Program-made: the position numbers and the translations under genes
Notes under the pieces: model-generated
Seen by the model: the letters and a program-made list of their open reading frames with translations, nothing else
What the model was told of the DNA's origin: nothing
Databases searched by the model: none
Assembly: GCA_029262235.1 (NCBI GenBank)
Contig: JAJCZU010000002.1
Coordinates: forward strand, 1,054,001 to 1,118,000
Direction: 5' to 3'
From: Candidatus Eiseniibacteriota bacterium
GTDB lineage: Bacteria; Orphanbacterota; Orphanbacteria; Orphanbacterales; Orphanbacteraceae
DNA length: 64,000 nucleotides
Shown here: in pieces, positions 1 to 8,724 of the stretch
Layout: the number at the start of each line of letters is the position of its first letter
Position numbering within the stretch: the stretch's first letter is position 1

Positions 1-359
1 GGAGCATTTTCGACGACGCCGAGAAGAAACTGAATTACAGCGACATGGCTCAGATCTCACTCGGCACGGAGTGGGATCGAGGGGCGGCATGGACTTTCCG
101 CGGAGGACTCTACTCGCAGTTCGACGCTTCGGACCTCGGGGGGAGCGACGAGTATGCGGCCGCACTTCGCGATCTGGAGAATTCGGGCAATCCGGTCGAG
201 CGAAACGAACTTTATCTCACGGTCGGCGTGGGCTATCTTTGGAGAGGTCAATTCCGAATCGACGCGAGCCTAGCCGACAGTCACCTTGCCTCCCCGGAGG
301 ACGGACAGACCACCGGCCGGTTCGCGATACGTGTCTTTACGGAACCGTCAGGGTCGTGA
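1..359 (+). CDS. C-terminal fragment of an outer-membrane-like protein
   Basis: The gene starts upstream of the window; the frame is open from base 3 and ends at TGA 357-359, giving about 118 residues. The fragment alternates short stretches rich in aromatic residues and glycine (TEWDRG, WTFRGGLYSQ, LYLTVGVGYLW) with polar loops. This is the pattern of amphipathic strands in an outer-membrane beta-barrel of the FadL/OmpP1 or UPF0164 kind. It lacks the usual C-terminal aromatic residue, ending in PSGS. The purN start lies 3 bases after the stop, so it could be the first visible member of the purine operon transcript. The exact family cannot be named from this fragment. Confidence 0.5.
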   Translation, partial: SIFDDAEKKLNYSDMAQISLGTEWDRGAAWTFRGGLYSQFDASDLGGSDEYAAALRDLENSGNPVERNELYLTVGVGYLWRGQFRIDASLADSHLASPEDGQTTGRFAIRVFTEPSGS

Positions 360-362
360 GCA

Positions 363-998
363 GTGCACCGTTCCGCGATTGCGGTCCTCGCCTCCGGGCG
401 CGGAAGCAACCTCAAGTCCATACTGGAAGCGATGAAGGACCCCGCCTATCCGGCCGAGGTCACCCTCGTTCTATCTGATGTCCGGGATGCGCCCGCGCTC
501 GATGCCGCACGCGCCGCGGGCATCGAAGCCATCGCGATCGATTCGGACAGGAAGGGCCCCCGGTTCGCGCGCAGCGCCGAGGCCACGATCCTGAGCGCGC
601 TGGCGGAACGCGAAATCCGCTGCCTCGTACTTGCCGGCTTCATGCGCATTCTTTCACGATCATTTCTCCGCTCGTTCGACGGGCCCGTGCTGAACATCCA
701 TCCGTCACTGCTTCCGGCATTTCCCGGGCTCGACGCCCAGGGTCAGGCTCTCCGTCACGGCGTCCGCATCGCCGGTGCGACCGTGCATCTCGTCGACGAA
801 GGGATCGACACGGGCCCGATCGTGGGGCAGTCCGCTGTTCCCGTTCATGCAAACGACACCCGCGAAGCGCTCGCGGATCGCATTCTGGAAACCGAACATC
901 GGCTCTTTCCCGAGTCAATCCGCAAAGTGCTCACCGTGCCCTACGTGATCGAAGGCCGCCGCCTCCGGTTTCACGAAGAGGAGACCTCGCGCTCATGA
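363..998 (+). CDS. purN: Phosphoribosylglycinamide formyltransferase PurN
   Basis: This enzyme transfers a formyl group from 10-formyl-tetrahydrofolate to GAR, the third step of purine synthesis, in the cytoplasm. The 211 residues match the family length. The SGRGSN phosphate-binding loop is at residues 11-16. The catalytic triad seen in E. coli PurN (Asn-His-Asp) is present as N111 and H113 in NIHPSLLP and D149 in GIDTGP, with the same 36-residue spacing. The start is GTG at 363, three bases after the upstream stop. Its end overlaps purC by 4 bases (ATGA), so it is translated with purC, purH and guaA. Confidence 0.96.
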   Translation: MHRSAIAVLASGRGSNLKSILEAMKDPAYPAEVTLVLSDVRDAPALDAARAAGIEAIAIDSDRKGPRFARSAEATILSALAEREIRCLVLAGFMRILSRSFLRSFDGPVLNIHPSLLPAFPGLDAQGQALRHGVRIAGATVHLVDEGIDTGPIVGQSAVPVHANDTREALADRILETEHRLFPESIRKVLTVPYVIEGRRLRFHEEETSRS

Positions 999-1888
999 CC
1001 CGAATCGCCGCTCGTCCCACGACGTCAGGGAAAGTCCGGGATCTGTACGATCTCGGCGATCGCATGATCCTCGTCACGACCGATCGCATTTCCGCATTCG
1101 ATACGATTCTTCCCAGTCTCGTTCCGGGGAAGGGCATCGTGCTGAACGCGCTCACGAAATTCTGGATGCGCCAGTTTCAGGATCTCGTTCCCCATCACAT
1201 CCTGAGCGACGATCCGCTCGAGTATCCCGCTCCGTTCTGTGACGCCGCCGAGGAATTGCTTGGCCGTTCCGTCCTCGTGCGCAAAGCCGAAGTATTCCCG
1301 TTCGAGTGCGTTGTGCGCGGCTATCTGACCGGCTCGGGCTGGAAAGATTACGTCAAGTCAGGGGCGGTTTCGGGCGTGGCGCTCCCCCCGGGACTCGTGC
1401 TTTCCGAGCGTCTGGCGACGCCGATTTTCACGCCGACGACGAAATCGGAAGCGGGGCACGACCTTCCCGTTTCGTTCGAAGAGATGCAGAAATCGCTCGG
1501 AGCCGACGCGGCAGCGCTTCGCGATCTTTCGCTCGCACTCTTCGCACGAGCCTCGGCCATCGCTGCCGGGCGCGGGATACTGATTGCCGACACGAAATTC
1601 GAATTCGGCCGGATCGATGGTTCGATTACTCTCATCGACGAAGTACTGACACCCGACTCATCCCGTTTCTGGAAGGCCGATCGCTATCAGCCGGGAAAAC
1701 CGCAGGAGAGCTACGACAAACAGTACGTACGCGAATATTTGCTGTCACAACAATTCGAGGGCGATGGCGAGCCTCCGACGCTGCCGGAAGAAGTCGTCGC
1801 AAAAACCGCGGCGCTCTACCGTGAAATTCTCATCATCCTGACGGGCGACGCGCAGGCGCTCGAGAACACGGGAGACCTCAACTCATGA
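995..1888 (+). CDS. purC: SAICAR synthetase PurC
   Basis: Phosphoribosylaminoimidazole-succinocarboxamide synthase joins aspartate to CAIR using ATP. The 297-residue protein belongs to the longer PurC form (about 300 residues) rather than the roughly 240-residue E. coli form. Recognisable motifs are GKVRDLYDL near the N-terminus, TTDRISAFD, VRGYLTGSGWKDY and the C-terminal KFEFG and YDKQYVREY blocks. ATG at 995 overlaps the purN stop and the gene ends in an ATGA overlap with purH, so the three are translationally coupled. Confidence 0.96.
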   Translation: MTRIAARPTTSGKVRDLYDLGDRMILVTTDRISAFDTILPSLVPGKGIVLNALTKFWMRQFQDLVPHHILSDDPLEYPAPFCDAAEELLGRSVLVRKAEVFPFECVVRGYLTGSGWKDYVKSGAVSGVALPPGLVLSERLATPIFTPTTKSEAGHDLPVSFEEMQKSLGADAAALRDLSLALFARASAIAAGRGILIADTKFEFGRIDGSITLIDEVLTPDSSRFWKADRYQPGKPQESYDKQYVREYLLSQQFEGDGEPPTLPEEVVAKTAALYREILIILTGDAQALENTGDLNS

Positions 1889-3417
1889 CCAGGCTTGCCC
1901 GTGCGCTTCTTTCCGTTTCGAACAAGGAAGGGCTCGTGCCGCTCGCCGGCGCCCTGCGCGCACACGACATTGAAATCGTATCGACGGGAGGGACGGCCGC
2001 GCTGCTGAAGAGCGAAGGAATCGCCGTCACGGAGATCGACACCGTAACCGGCTTTCCGGAGATGCTCGGCGGCCGCGTCAGGACACTCCACCCGAACGTA
2101 TTCGGCGGCATTCTCGGACGGCGCTCTCTCGCATCGGATCAAAGGGAGATGGCGCAGCACGAAATCCGACCGATCGATCTCGTCGTCGTCAACTTCTACC
2201 CCTTCGAAGAGAGCGTCCGGAGCGGGGGCGAGCGGCAGTCCATCATCGAAAAGATCGACATCGGCGGCCCGTCACTCGTGCGGGCGGCGGCCAAATCTCA
2301 CGAAGACGTCCTCGTGCTGCACGACCCTGGCCAGTACGCGGAGTTCCTGGCGCGCCTTGCCGCGGAGGACGCACGCGGCTTCGACCGGGAGTATCGTATG
2401 TCGCTTGCAGCCGATGCGTTCGCGGCCGTGACGCGCTACGACCAGGCGATTGCGGGATGGTTCGCGGGGGAGAGCGGGATCGCGCTTTCCGCGCGGCTAC
2501 GCCAGTCGCTTCGCTATGGCGAGAACCCGCACCAGTCTGCCAAATGGTACGAAGACGAAAAAACGCGGCTCTCGTTCACGTCGCTTCAGGGAAAAGAGCT
2601 CTCCTATAATAATCTCCTGGACGGTGACGCCGCCTGGGAGCTGATCGAGGAATGGAAGGAGCCCGCGGCAGCCATCATCAAGCACGGGAATCCGTGCGGC
2701 GTGGCCACGGACGCATCGCACGTCGTCGCGTACGAGAAGGCCCTCGCGTGCGATCCCGTCTCCGCGTTCGGAGGCGTCGTCGCGGTCAACGGCCCCGTCG
2801 ACGGCGCGCTGGCGGATCTGCTCGCGAAGCACTTTCTGGAAGTCGTACTGGCGCCTTCGTTCACGGCTGAGGCGGAAACGCGCCTGCGGAAGAAGAAGAA
2901 CCTGCGCCTCGTGCAGGTCACGTCGAAGACCGCATCGCGCGCGGAGAGTTCGCGCGTCATGATTCGCACGATCGGGGCCGGGTATCTCGCGCAGGATCCG
3001 GACAGCGCGAAGCAGTCGCGCGACGAGTGGACGGTCCCTACGAAACGGCAGCCGACGCCCGAAGAGTGGCGCGACCTGGAAGTGGCGTGGAAAGTCGCGA
3101 AGCATGTCCGCTCGAACGCGATCGTCTTCGTGAAGGGCGGAGCGACGATCGGGATCGGGGCCGGCCAGATGAGCCGCGTCGACTCGGCCGAGGTGGCGGT
3201 GCGCAAAGGAGCGACCGCGGGGCACGATCTCACGAACAGCGCGGTCGCCTCGGACGGCTTCTTCCCGTTCGCCGACGGCGTGGAGCAGGCCGCAAAGGGA
3301 GGAGCCACGGCTGTCATTCAGCCCGGGGGCTCGATCAGGGATCAGGAAGTCATCGACGCGGCCGACAGGCTCGGCGTCGCCATGGTATTCACCGGCATGC
3401 GCCATTTCCGGCACTAG
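1885..3417 (+). CDS. purH: Bifunctional AICAR transformylase/IMP cyclohydrolase PurH
   Basis: This protein catalyses the last two steps to IMP. The 510 residues are a normal family length. The N-terminal MGS-like cyclohydrolase domain (about residues 1-150) shows SVSNKEGL, STGGTA and GGRVRTLHP. The transformylase domain carries SLRYGENPHQSA, LSYNNLLD and the catalytic KHGNPCG block; the C-terminal SDGFFPFADGVE and MVFTGMRHFRH are also typical. It is coupled to purC by a 4-base overlap and followed 13 bases later by guaA, so one transcript leads from GAR to GMP. Confidence 0.97.
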   Translation: MTRLARALLSVSNKEGLVPLAGALRAHDIEIVSTGGTAALLKSEGIAVTEIDTVTGFPEMLGGRVRTLHPNVFGGILGRRSLASDQREMAQHEIRPIDLVVVNFYPFEESVRSGGERQSIIEKIDIGGPSLVRAAAKSHEDVLVLHDPGQYAEFLARLAAEDARGFDREYRMSLAADAFAAVTRYDQAIAGWFAGESGIALSARLRQSLRYGENPHQSAKWYEDEKTRLSFTSLQGKELSYNNLLDGDAAWELIEEWKEPAAAIIKHGNPCGVATDASHVVAYEKALACDPVSAFGGVVAVNGPVDGALADLLAKHFLEVVLAPSFTAEAETRLRKKKNLRLVQVTSKTASRAESSRVMIRTIGAGYLAQDPDSAKQSRDEWTVPTKRQPTPEEWRDLEVAWKVAKHVRSNAIVFVKGGATIGIGAGQMSRVDSAEVAVRKGATAGHDLTNSAVASDGFFPFADGVEQAAKGGATAVIQPGGSIRDQEVIDAADRLGVAMVFTGMRHFRH

Positions 3418-3430
3418 GAGCGACGCACTC

Positions 3431-4975
3431 TTGTCAACCGAATGGATTCTGATACTCGATTACGGCGGCCAGTACACGCAGCTCATCGCGAGGCGCGTAC
3501 GCGAAGCGAACATCTTCTGCCGCATCGAACCACCCGGTTTCGGGGGGAGCGAGACGGCCGGCGATGCGTCTTTGAAGGGGGTCGTTCTCTCAGGGGGCCC
3601 TTCTTCCGTTTTTGCGGACGACGCGCCGACGCTCCCGGACTGGTTCTCCCGTTACGAGGGTCCCGTACTCGGCATCTGCTACGGCATGCAGCTTCTCGCG
3701 CGCGCAGAAGGCGGTGAAGTAGCGGGCGGTGGCGAAATGGAATTCGGCCCGGCCCGGCTCCGGTTCGAAAAAGACGCGCCTCTCTTTCAGGGGATCGAAT
3801 CCGGCGGCCAGGTCTGGATGAGCCATGGCGACCGTGTGACCGCGCTTCCCGCGGGATACGAATGCATCGGTTCGACGTCCGATCTCGCGACAGCCGCGAT
3901 CGCCAACGTGCAGGCCCGGCGCTACGGCGTACAGTTTCACCCCGAAGTCATGCATACGACCGGGGGGACACGGATGCTCGACAACTTCCTGCGCGTCGTC
4001 TGTGCATGCTCGGGGACGTGGACCCCGGACAGGTACGCGGAATCGAAACTCGCCGCGATCCGTGAAGCGACGGCGGACGGGGGAGAGGTTCTCTGCGGCG
4101 TTTCCGGAGGGGTCGACAGCACCGTGACCGCCCGGCTCCTGCAGACCGCGGTCGGCAACAGGCTCCGCGCCGTGTTCGTCGACAACGGCCTTCTTCGCAA
4201 AGGGGAGCGCGAATGGGTCATGGACACGTTCCAGCGCGGCATGGGCATCGACCTGCACTGTATCGACGGGGCGTCCCTGTTTCTCGAGCGCCTGGCCGGC
4301 ATATTCGACCCCGAAGAGAAGAGGAAGATCATCGGGCACACCTTCATCGACCTCTTCGAGCAACACGCGAAGGAATGGCCGGAAGTCCGCTACCTGGCAC
4401 AGGGAACGCTTTACCCGGACGTGATCGAATCGACTTCAACGGGAGGGCCTTCCGCGAAGATCAAGACGCACCACAACGTCGGGGGACTTCCCGAAACGCT
4501 GCAACTCGATCTCATCGAACCGCTGCGGGACCTGTTCAAGGACGAAGTGCGCGCCCTCGGCCGCGAGCTCGGCGTCCCCGAGGAGCTCCTGATGCGGCAT
4601 CCGTTTCCGGGCCCGGGACTCGCGGTCCGGATACTGGGCCCTGTTGACGAACCGTCGCTCAATCTTTTGCGCGATTGTGACGATCTTTTTATCAAGGAGC
4701 TGCATACGGCCGGCTGGTACGACAAGATCTGGCAGGCGTTCGCGGTCCTGCTCCCGATCCAGTCGGTGGGCGTGCAGGGAGACCGGCGTTCGTACGAACG
4801 GGCGCTCGCGATCCGCGCGGTCTCTTCGGTTGACGGGATGACCGCGGACTGGTCACGGCTCCCGCACGAATTACTTGCGCGCATTTCCACGCGAATTATG
4901 AATGAAGTATCCGGCGTGAACCGGATCGTGTACGATATCAGTTCAAAACCCCCTGCGACGATTGAGTGGGAATGA
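3431..4975 (+). CDS. guaA: GMP synthase (glutamine-hydrolysing) GuaA
   Basis: GuaA converts XMP to GMP with ATP and glutamine. The 514-residue protein has a class I glutamine amidotransferase domain with the nucleophile C83 in GICYGMQ and the His/Glu pair in FHPEVMHT. An ATP-pyrophosphatase domain follows with the SGGVDSTV P-loop, and then the C-terminal dimerisation domain with RHPFPGPGLAVRI and the family ending KPPATIEWE. The predicted start is TTG at 3431, giving MSTEWILILDYGGQ, the usual N-terminus. The gene overlaps the next one at ATGA. Confidence 0.97.
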   Translation: MSTEWILILDYGGQYTQLIARRVREANIFCRIEPPGFGGSETAGDASLKGVVLSGGPSSVFADDAPTLPDWFSRYEGPVLGICYGMQLLARAEGGEVAGGGEMEFGPARLRFEKDAPLFQGIESGGQVWMSHGDRVTALPAGYECIGSTSDLATAAIANVQARRYGVQFHPEVMHTTGGTRMLDNFLRVVCACSGTWTPDRYAESKLAAIREATADGGEVLCGVSGGVDSTVTARLLQTAVGNRLRAVFVDNGLLRKGEREWVMDTFQRGMGIDLHCIDGASLFLERLAGIFDPEEKRKIIGHTFIDLFEQHAKEWPEVRYLAQGTLYPDVIESTSTGGPSAKIKTHHNVGGLPETLQLDLIEPLRDLFKDEVRALGRELGVPEELLMRHPFPGPGLAVRILGPVDEPSLNLLRDCDDLFIKELHTAGWYDKIWQAFAVLLPIQSVGVQGDRRSYERALAIRAVSSVDGMTADWSRLPHELLARISTRIMNEVSGVNRIVYDISSKPPATIEWE

Positions 4976-7335
4976 CCCGACGCATGCGACTCCTTCTGCT
5001 CCCGCTCATCGCTTTCGGCTTCTGGCCGAACGGCGCCGGCGCCAATCTCGGTTACGACATCGCGCCTTCAACGCGCGCCTTCCTGCTCGACGACCCGTCC
5101 GCACTGCTCGACCGCCCTCAGGAAGAATGGAACGACGTCATTCGGCTCTGCTCCGAGCTCGGCTGGAGCACGCGCGAGTTCACGCTTCGCAAGGCGCGCT
5201 ACGCGAACGACCTCATCACGGGCGACGAAGCGCGCGAAGGCGAACGCGCGCGCCTCGCCGAGCTCGCGATCCGAACCGGCAAGGATGATCTCGCTCTCGT
5301 TTACATCAGGCCCGACTCGAACAGCGATGCCGTTTCGCTTGCTGCCGCAGGCCTCGTATCACTTCGTCTCGGCAACGTGGAGGAAGGCGCACGCATTCTG
5401 CGCCGCGCCCTCGATCTGGGAGCCCCGGAGCCCGATCTGCTGCGCTACAGGCTTGCGGAAGCGCTCGGCGAAAGCGAGTCCGAGGAATACGGACTCCCCT
5501 TGCTTCAGGCGATCATCGACGCGAAACGCGACCGGAGCCGAAGCGCTCTGCACCTTGCCGCCACCCGCCTGTTCCGGCTCGGCCGCAATCAGGAGGCGCG
5601 CGGGTTGCTCACGGCTCGCTACGGCAGCTCATTCGACGACCTGACCCATCGCGATCTGCTCTACCAACTCGCAAAGGACTCGTACGACACGGGGAATCGC
5701 GAAGCGGCGATTCACTTGTGGCGCCGGCTGCTCGACAGGTGGCCCGATCATTCGCGTGGCCTCGCCGCGTTCCGTGATCTCCGTCGCCTCGAGGAGAAGG
5801 GCGAGCTCCCGGCGGACGAACGCCTGCGACTCTCCGGCGCGCGCGCGGCGCGACAGAACGGGCGGACCGACGAGGCCGTACAGCTTCTCCGCCCTTACCT
5901 CGACCGTCCGGAGTCCGACCCGCTGCACCAGGAAGCGCTGCTCGAAATGGGGAAGACGAACTACGACGCGCAGCGGTACCGGACCGCGCTCAGCTACTTC
6001 GATCCGCTGACGGAATCGGGCGGCACGCTTTCCCGTTCCGCCTGGCTCTATCGCGCACGCTGCTACAAGAAAATGGGGGAGTGGACGAACGCGATCGCGT
6101 CCTACGGCGAGTATGTCGAACGCTTCCCCGAAAGTTCGATCGCGCCGGAAGTGCAGTGGGAGATCTCCTGGCGTCTCAAAATCATCGGCGAGTACGAAAA
6201 AGCGGCCGAAGCATTCTCGCTCGTGCGCAAGAAGTTTCCCGCCAGTAAGTACGCGTCTTCGGCGCCGCTGCAGGAGGCGCTCTGCCTCGACCTCATCGGT
6301 CGTTCCCGCGAGGCGCTCACGGTTCTCGAAGGACTCGTCGCGGACAAGCGGAGCACGAACCGCGACCGGGACGACGCGCTCTTCTGGGCGGGCGACATCG
6401 CCGAGCGCCTCGGGGATCCCGTCCGCGCCCGCGCCGCCTATGATGAACTGGTTCGCGACTTCCCCGAGACGTTTTACGGTCTGCGTGCCGCAGGACGCAC
6501 CGGGAAAGACGCCATCGTAAGCCGCCCTCGCGAAGGATTCGGAAGCGGCGACCCCGCGAAGGACTGGATCGCCTCGTGGGCGGGCGGCAGCACGAATGCC
6601 GCTCCCGACTGCTCGCTTCTCGAGTATTTCGTCAAGCTCGGGGAATGGGAGGCGGCCCGCAGTGAAGCGTCAAGCCTGATCAAGGCCTCAGAGAAAGACG
6701 CGATCGCGCTTCTCGAACTGGCCCGCACTTTCCGGCGCCTGAACCTCAGTGACTACACGATTCGATGCGGCCGCAGACTGCAGGACAAGGCAGTGCGCGC
6801 GGACGTCGACGACGTGCATCCGCACCTGCTCGCGTTGATATACCCGATCGGATACTTCGACCTGGTATTGAACGAGGCGAAAGCGCGCGAGATCGACCCG
6901 TTCTTCATACTCGGGCTCATGCGACAGGAGAGCTGGTTCCAGCCGACCGCACAATCGTCCGCCGGAGCGTGCGGTCTCATGCAGATCATGCCGTCGACGG
7001 GCAAACACATCGCGCGCCAGTTCGGCGAGTCGCAATCCTTCCGCACGGAAAACCTGTTCGATGCGCCGACGAACGTGCGCTACGGCGCGTGGTACATCGC
7101 CTCACTGCAGAAACGCTACGGCGGCAACCTTTCGATCGTGGCCTCGGCGTACAACGCCGGCGAAGGCAATGCGGACATCTGGAAATCGCGCAACGAGCGT
7201 TTCCCGCAGGAAGAGTACGTCGAGCTCATCAACTACAGCGAAACACGCAACTACGTGAAGCGCACTTTGTCGGGCTACTGGATCTACCGCACGATCTATC
7301 AGGATCTCGTCGACAAGATCCTCACAGCCGGGTAG
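4972..7335 (+). CDS. Soluble lytic murein transglycosylase with TPR-like repeats
   Basis: This is a periplasmic peptidoglycan-cleaving enzyme of the Slt70 type. From ATG 4972, which overlaps the guaA stop, a signal peptide (MTRRMRLLLLPLIAFGFW) precedes about 600 residues of helical TPR-like repeats (for example ALLEMGKTNYDAQRYRTAL) and a C-terminal goose-lysozyme-like SLT domain. That domain has catalytic E653 in LMRQESWF, then SSAGACGLMQIMPSTGK and ASAYNAGEGN. Length (787 aa) exceeds E. coli Slt70 (about 620 mature residues), through extra repeats. A GTG at 4966 is a less likely alternative start. Coupling to guaA looks like operon packing rather than pathway logic. Confidence 0.9.
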   Translation: MTRRMRLLLLPLIAFGFWPNGAGANLGYDIAPSTRAFLLDDPSALLDRPQEEWNDVIRLCSELGWSTREFTLRKARYANDLITGDEAREGERARLAELAIRTGKDDLALVYIRPDSNSDAVSLAAAGLVSLRLGNVEEGARILRRALDLGAPEPDLLRYRLAEALGESESEEYGLPLLQAIIDAKRDRSRSALHLAATRLFRLGRNQEARGLLTARYGSSFDDLTHRDLLYQLAKDSYDTGNREAAIHLWRRLLDRWPDHSRGLAAFRDLRRLEEKGELPADERLRLSGARAARQNGRTDEAVQLLRPYLDRPESDPLHQEALLEMGKTNYDAQRYRTALSYFDPLTESGGTLSRSAWLYRARCYKKMGEWTNAIASYGEYVERFPESSIAPEVQWEISWRLKIIGEYEKAAEAFSLVRKKFPASKYASSAPLQEALCLDLIGRSREALTVLEGLVADKRSTNRDRDDALFWAGDIAERLGDPVRARAAYDELVRDFPETFYGLRAAGRTGKDAIVSRPREGFGSGDPAKDWIASWAGGSTNAAPDCSLLEYFVKLGEWEAARSEASSLIKASEKDAIALLELARTFRRLNLSDYTIRCGRRLQDKAVRADVDDVHPHLLALIYPIGYFDLVLNEAKAREIDPFFILGLMRQESWFQPTAQSSAGACGLMQIMPSTGKHIARQFGESQSFRTENLFDAPTNVRYGAWYIASLQKRYGGNLSIVASAYNAGEGNADIWKSRNERFPQEEYVELINYSETRNYVKRTLSGYWIYRTIYQDLVDKILTAG

Positions 7336-7343
7336 AGCCCTTC

Positions 7344-8693
7344 GTGAAGCGCGTCCCGCTCATCCCGGCTCTTCTCCTTTTCACGACACTCGCTCTCGCG
7401 TACACCGCAGCGCTGGCCGCGCGCGGGTATGATCCCACGACCCTCGTCTATCCCACCTACAAACACGACCTCGGCATGCATCACGTAACCGACACGCACC
7501 TCCGCATCTTCACGGGAAACCGGCACCGGTTCCGGAGCCCGCGCGGGGTCGCGGCCGTCAAGCTTCGCGAGCGCGACAAGCCGAACAAGATCGGGGACGA
7601 TGACGAACTCACGGTCTACGGTCTGAACGCGGGCGAGCACATCATCATCTACAACACGTCGATGGTCTCGCTCGACACGTACGGCGGGGAAGGTTCCGGC
7701 AAGTACCAGCTCCGCAATCCGCACGGGATCACGGCCGACCCCGCCGGCAACGTCTATGTCGCGGACACGGGGAACGATCGCGTCGTCCATCTCAGAAATC
7801 ACGACGGAAAACTGCGCCCGCTTCGGATCTTCGGCGGCGACGCGAACCCGGACGACGCGCTTCGGCTTCGCGCGCCGGAAGGAATCGACATGACGACCGG
7901 GGGCGACGTCTATGTCGCGGATACCGGCAATGACCGCATCGTCGTAGTCAGAAAAGACGGGCGCTTCGCACGCACGATCGGAGAGTCCACGCTCGAGGCT
8001 CCGACCGCGCTCGCCATCGTCGACCGCGAAGAGCGGTGGTCGTATCACAAGGCCGCGTTTCTGGTCGTCATCGAGCGGGACGGAACGATGCTGCACAAGT
8101 ACGACCTCGCCGGCAACGAAACGGGAAGCGTCACGCGCGAAGAACTCGGACTTCCCGGCGCGCGTTTTCGGGGCATCGCCATCGACTACTACCATCAGCT
8201 CTACGTAACGGACGAAGCGAACCACCAGGTCCACAAGCTGAACCGCGACCTGCAGCTCATCACATCCTTCGGAAGAGAGGGGAGCGGGGACGCCGAATTT
8301 CAGGGCCCCTACGGCATCGCGATCTGGCGCAGGTTCGGCCAGATCTTCATTTCGGAGTCGAGCGGCGCGCAATACTACTGGATCGGTGTCGACGTTCTCG
8401 ACTATCACGCGGAGCCCGCTGTCATTCAGGAAAAGGGGAAGATCCGATTCCGGAACACCGAGCGCGCGCGCGTCACGGTCACGGTGCGCGATCAGGACAA
8501 TCACGTGCTGCGCACCATCATCGAAAACCGGGTCGTGCCGACCGGCAGCCAGACGTTCATCTGGAACGGTAAGAATGACGCCGGCGATCGACTGCCCGCA
8601 GGTCGGTACACCGTACATATCCTCGCTCGTCCGACCTACTCGTCGAAGTCATACTTCCAAAAGGAAGTTGCATTCCCCGTCCGGCTGGGCTAA
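7344..8693 (+). CDS. Exported NHL-repeat beta-propeller protein with FlgD-like C-terminal domain
   Basis: The 449-residue product starts at GTG 7344, eight bases after the transglycosylase stop, with a signal peptide (VPLIPALLLFTTLALAYT). It contains NHL repeats marked by blocks such as NPHGITADPAGNVYVADTGN and APEGIDMTTGGDVYVADTGN, which fold as a beta-propeller. The last 90 residues (VTVTVRDQDNHVLRTI, FIWNGKNDAGDRLPAGRYT) form a FlgD-type Ig-like domain often found at the C-terminus of exported FCB-group proteins. It probably acts in the periplasm or on the surface as a binding scaffold; no enzymatic function can be assigned. Confidence 0.85.
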   Translation: MKRVPLIPALLLFTTLALAYTAALAARGYDPTTLVYPTYKHDLGMHHVTDTHLRIFTGNRHRFRSPRGVAAVKLRERDKPNKIGDDDELTVYGLNAGEHIIIYNTSMVSLDTYGGEGSGKYQLRNPHGITADPAGNVYVADTGNDRVVHLRNHDGKLRPLRIFGGDANPDDALRLRAPEGIDMTTGGDVYVADTGNDRIVVVRKDGRFARTIGESTLEAPTALAIVDREERWSYHKAAFLVVIERDGTMLHKYDLAGNETGSVTREELGLPGARFRGIAIDYYHQLYVTDEANHQVHKLNRDLQLITSFGREGSGDAEFQGPYGIAIWRRFGQIFISESSGAQYYWIGVDVLDYHAEPAVIQEKGKIRFRNTERARVTVTVRDQDNHVLRTIIENRVVPTGSQTFIWNGKNDAGDRLPAGRYTVHILARPTYSSKSYFQKEVAFPVRLG

Positions 8694-8724
8694 TTTCCCG
8701 ACATCAAACGGGGGAGAAGGGACG

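Noticed and set aside
6765-7343. N-terminal extension of the NHL-propeller frame through the transglycosylase gene
   Set aside because: It overlaps the catalytic domain of a clear transglycosylase and is low-quality Arg-rich sequence; the signal peptide begins at GTG 7344.
8386-8724. Upstream in-frame extension of the PQQ-propeller gene
   Set aside because: It lies inside the FlgD-like domain of the NHL gene; ATG 8725 has its own ribosome-binding site.
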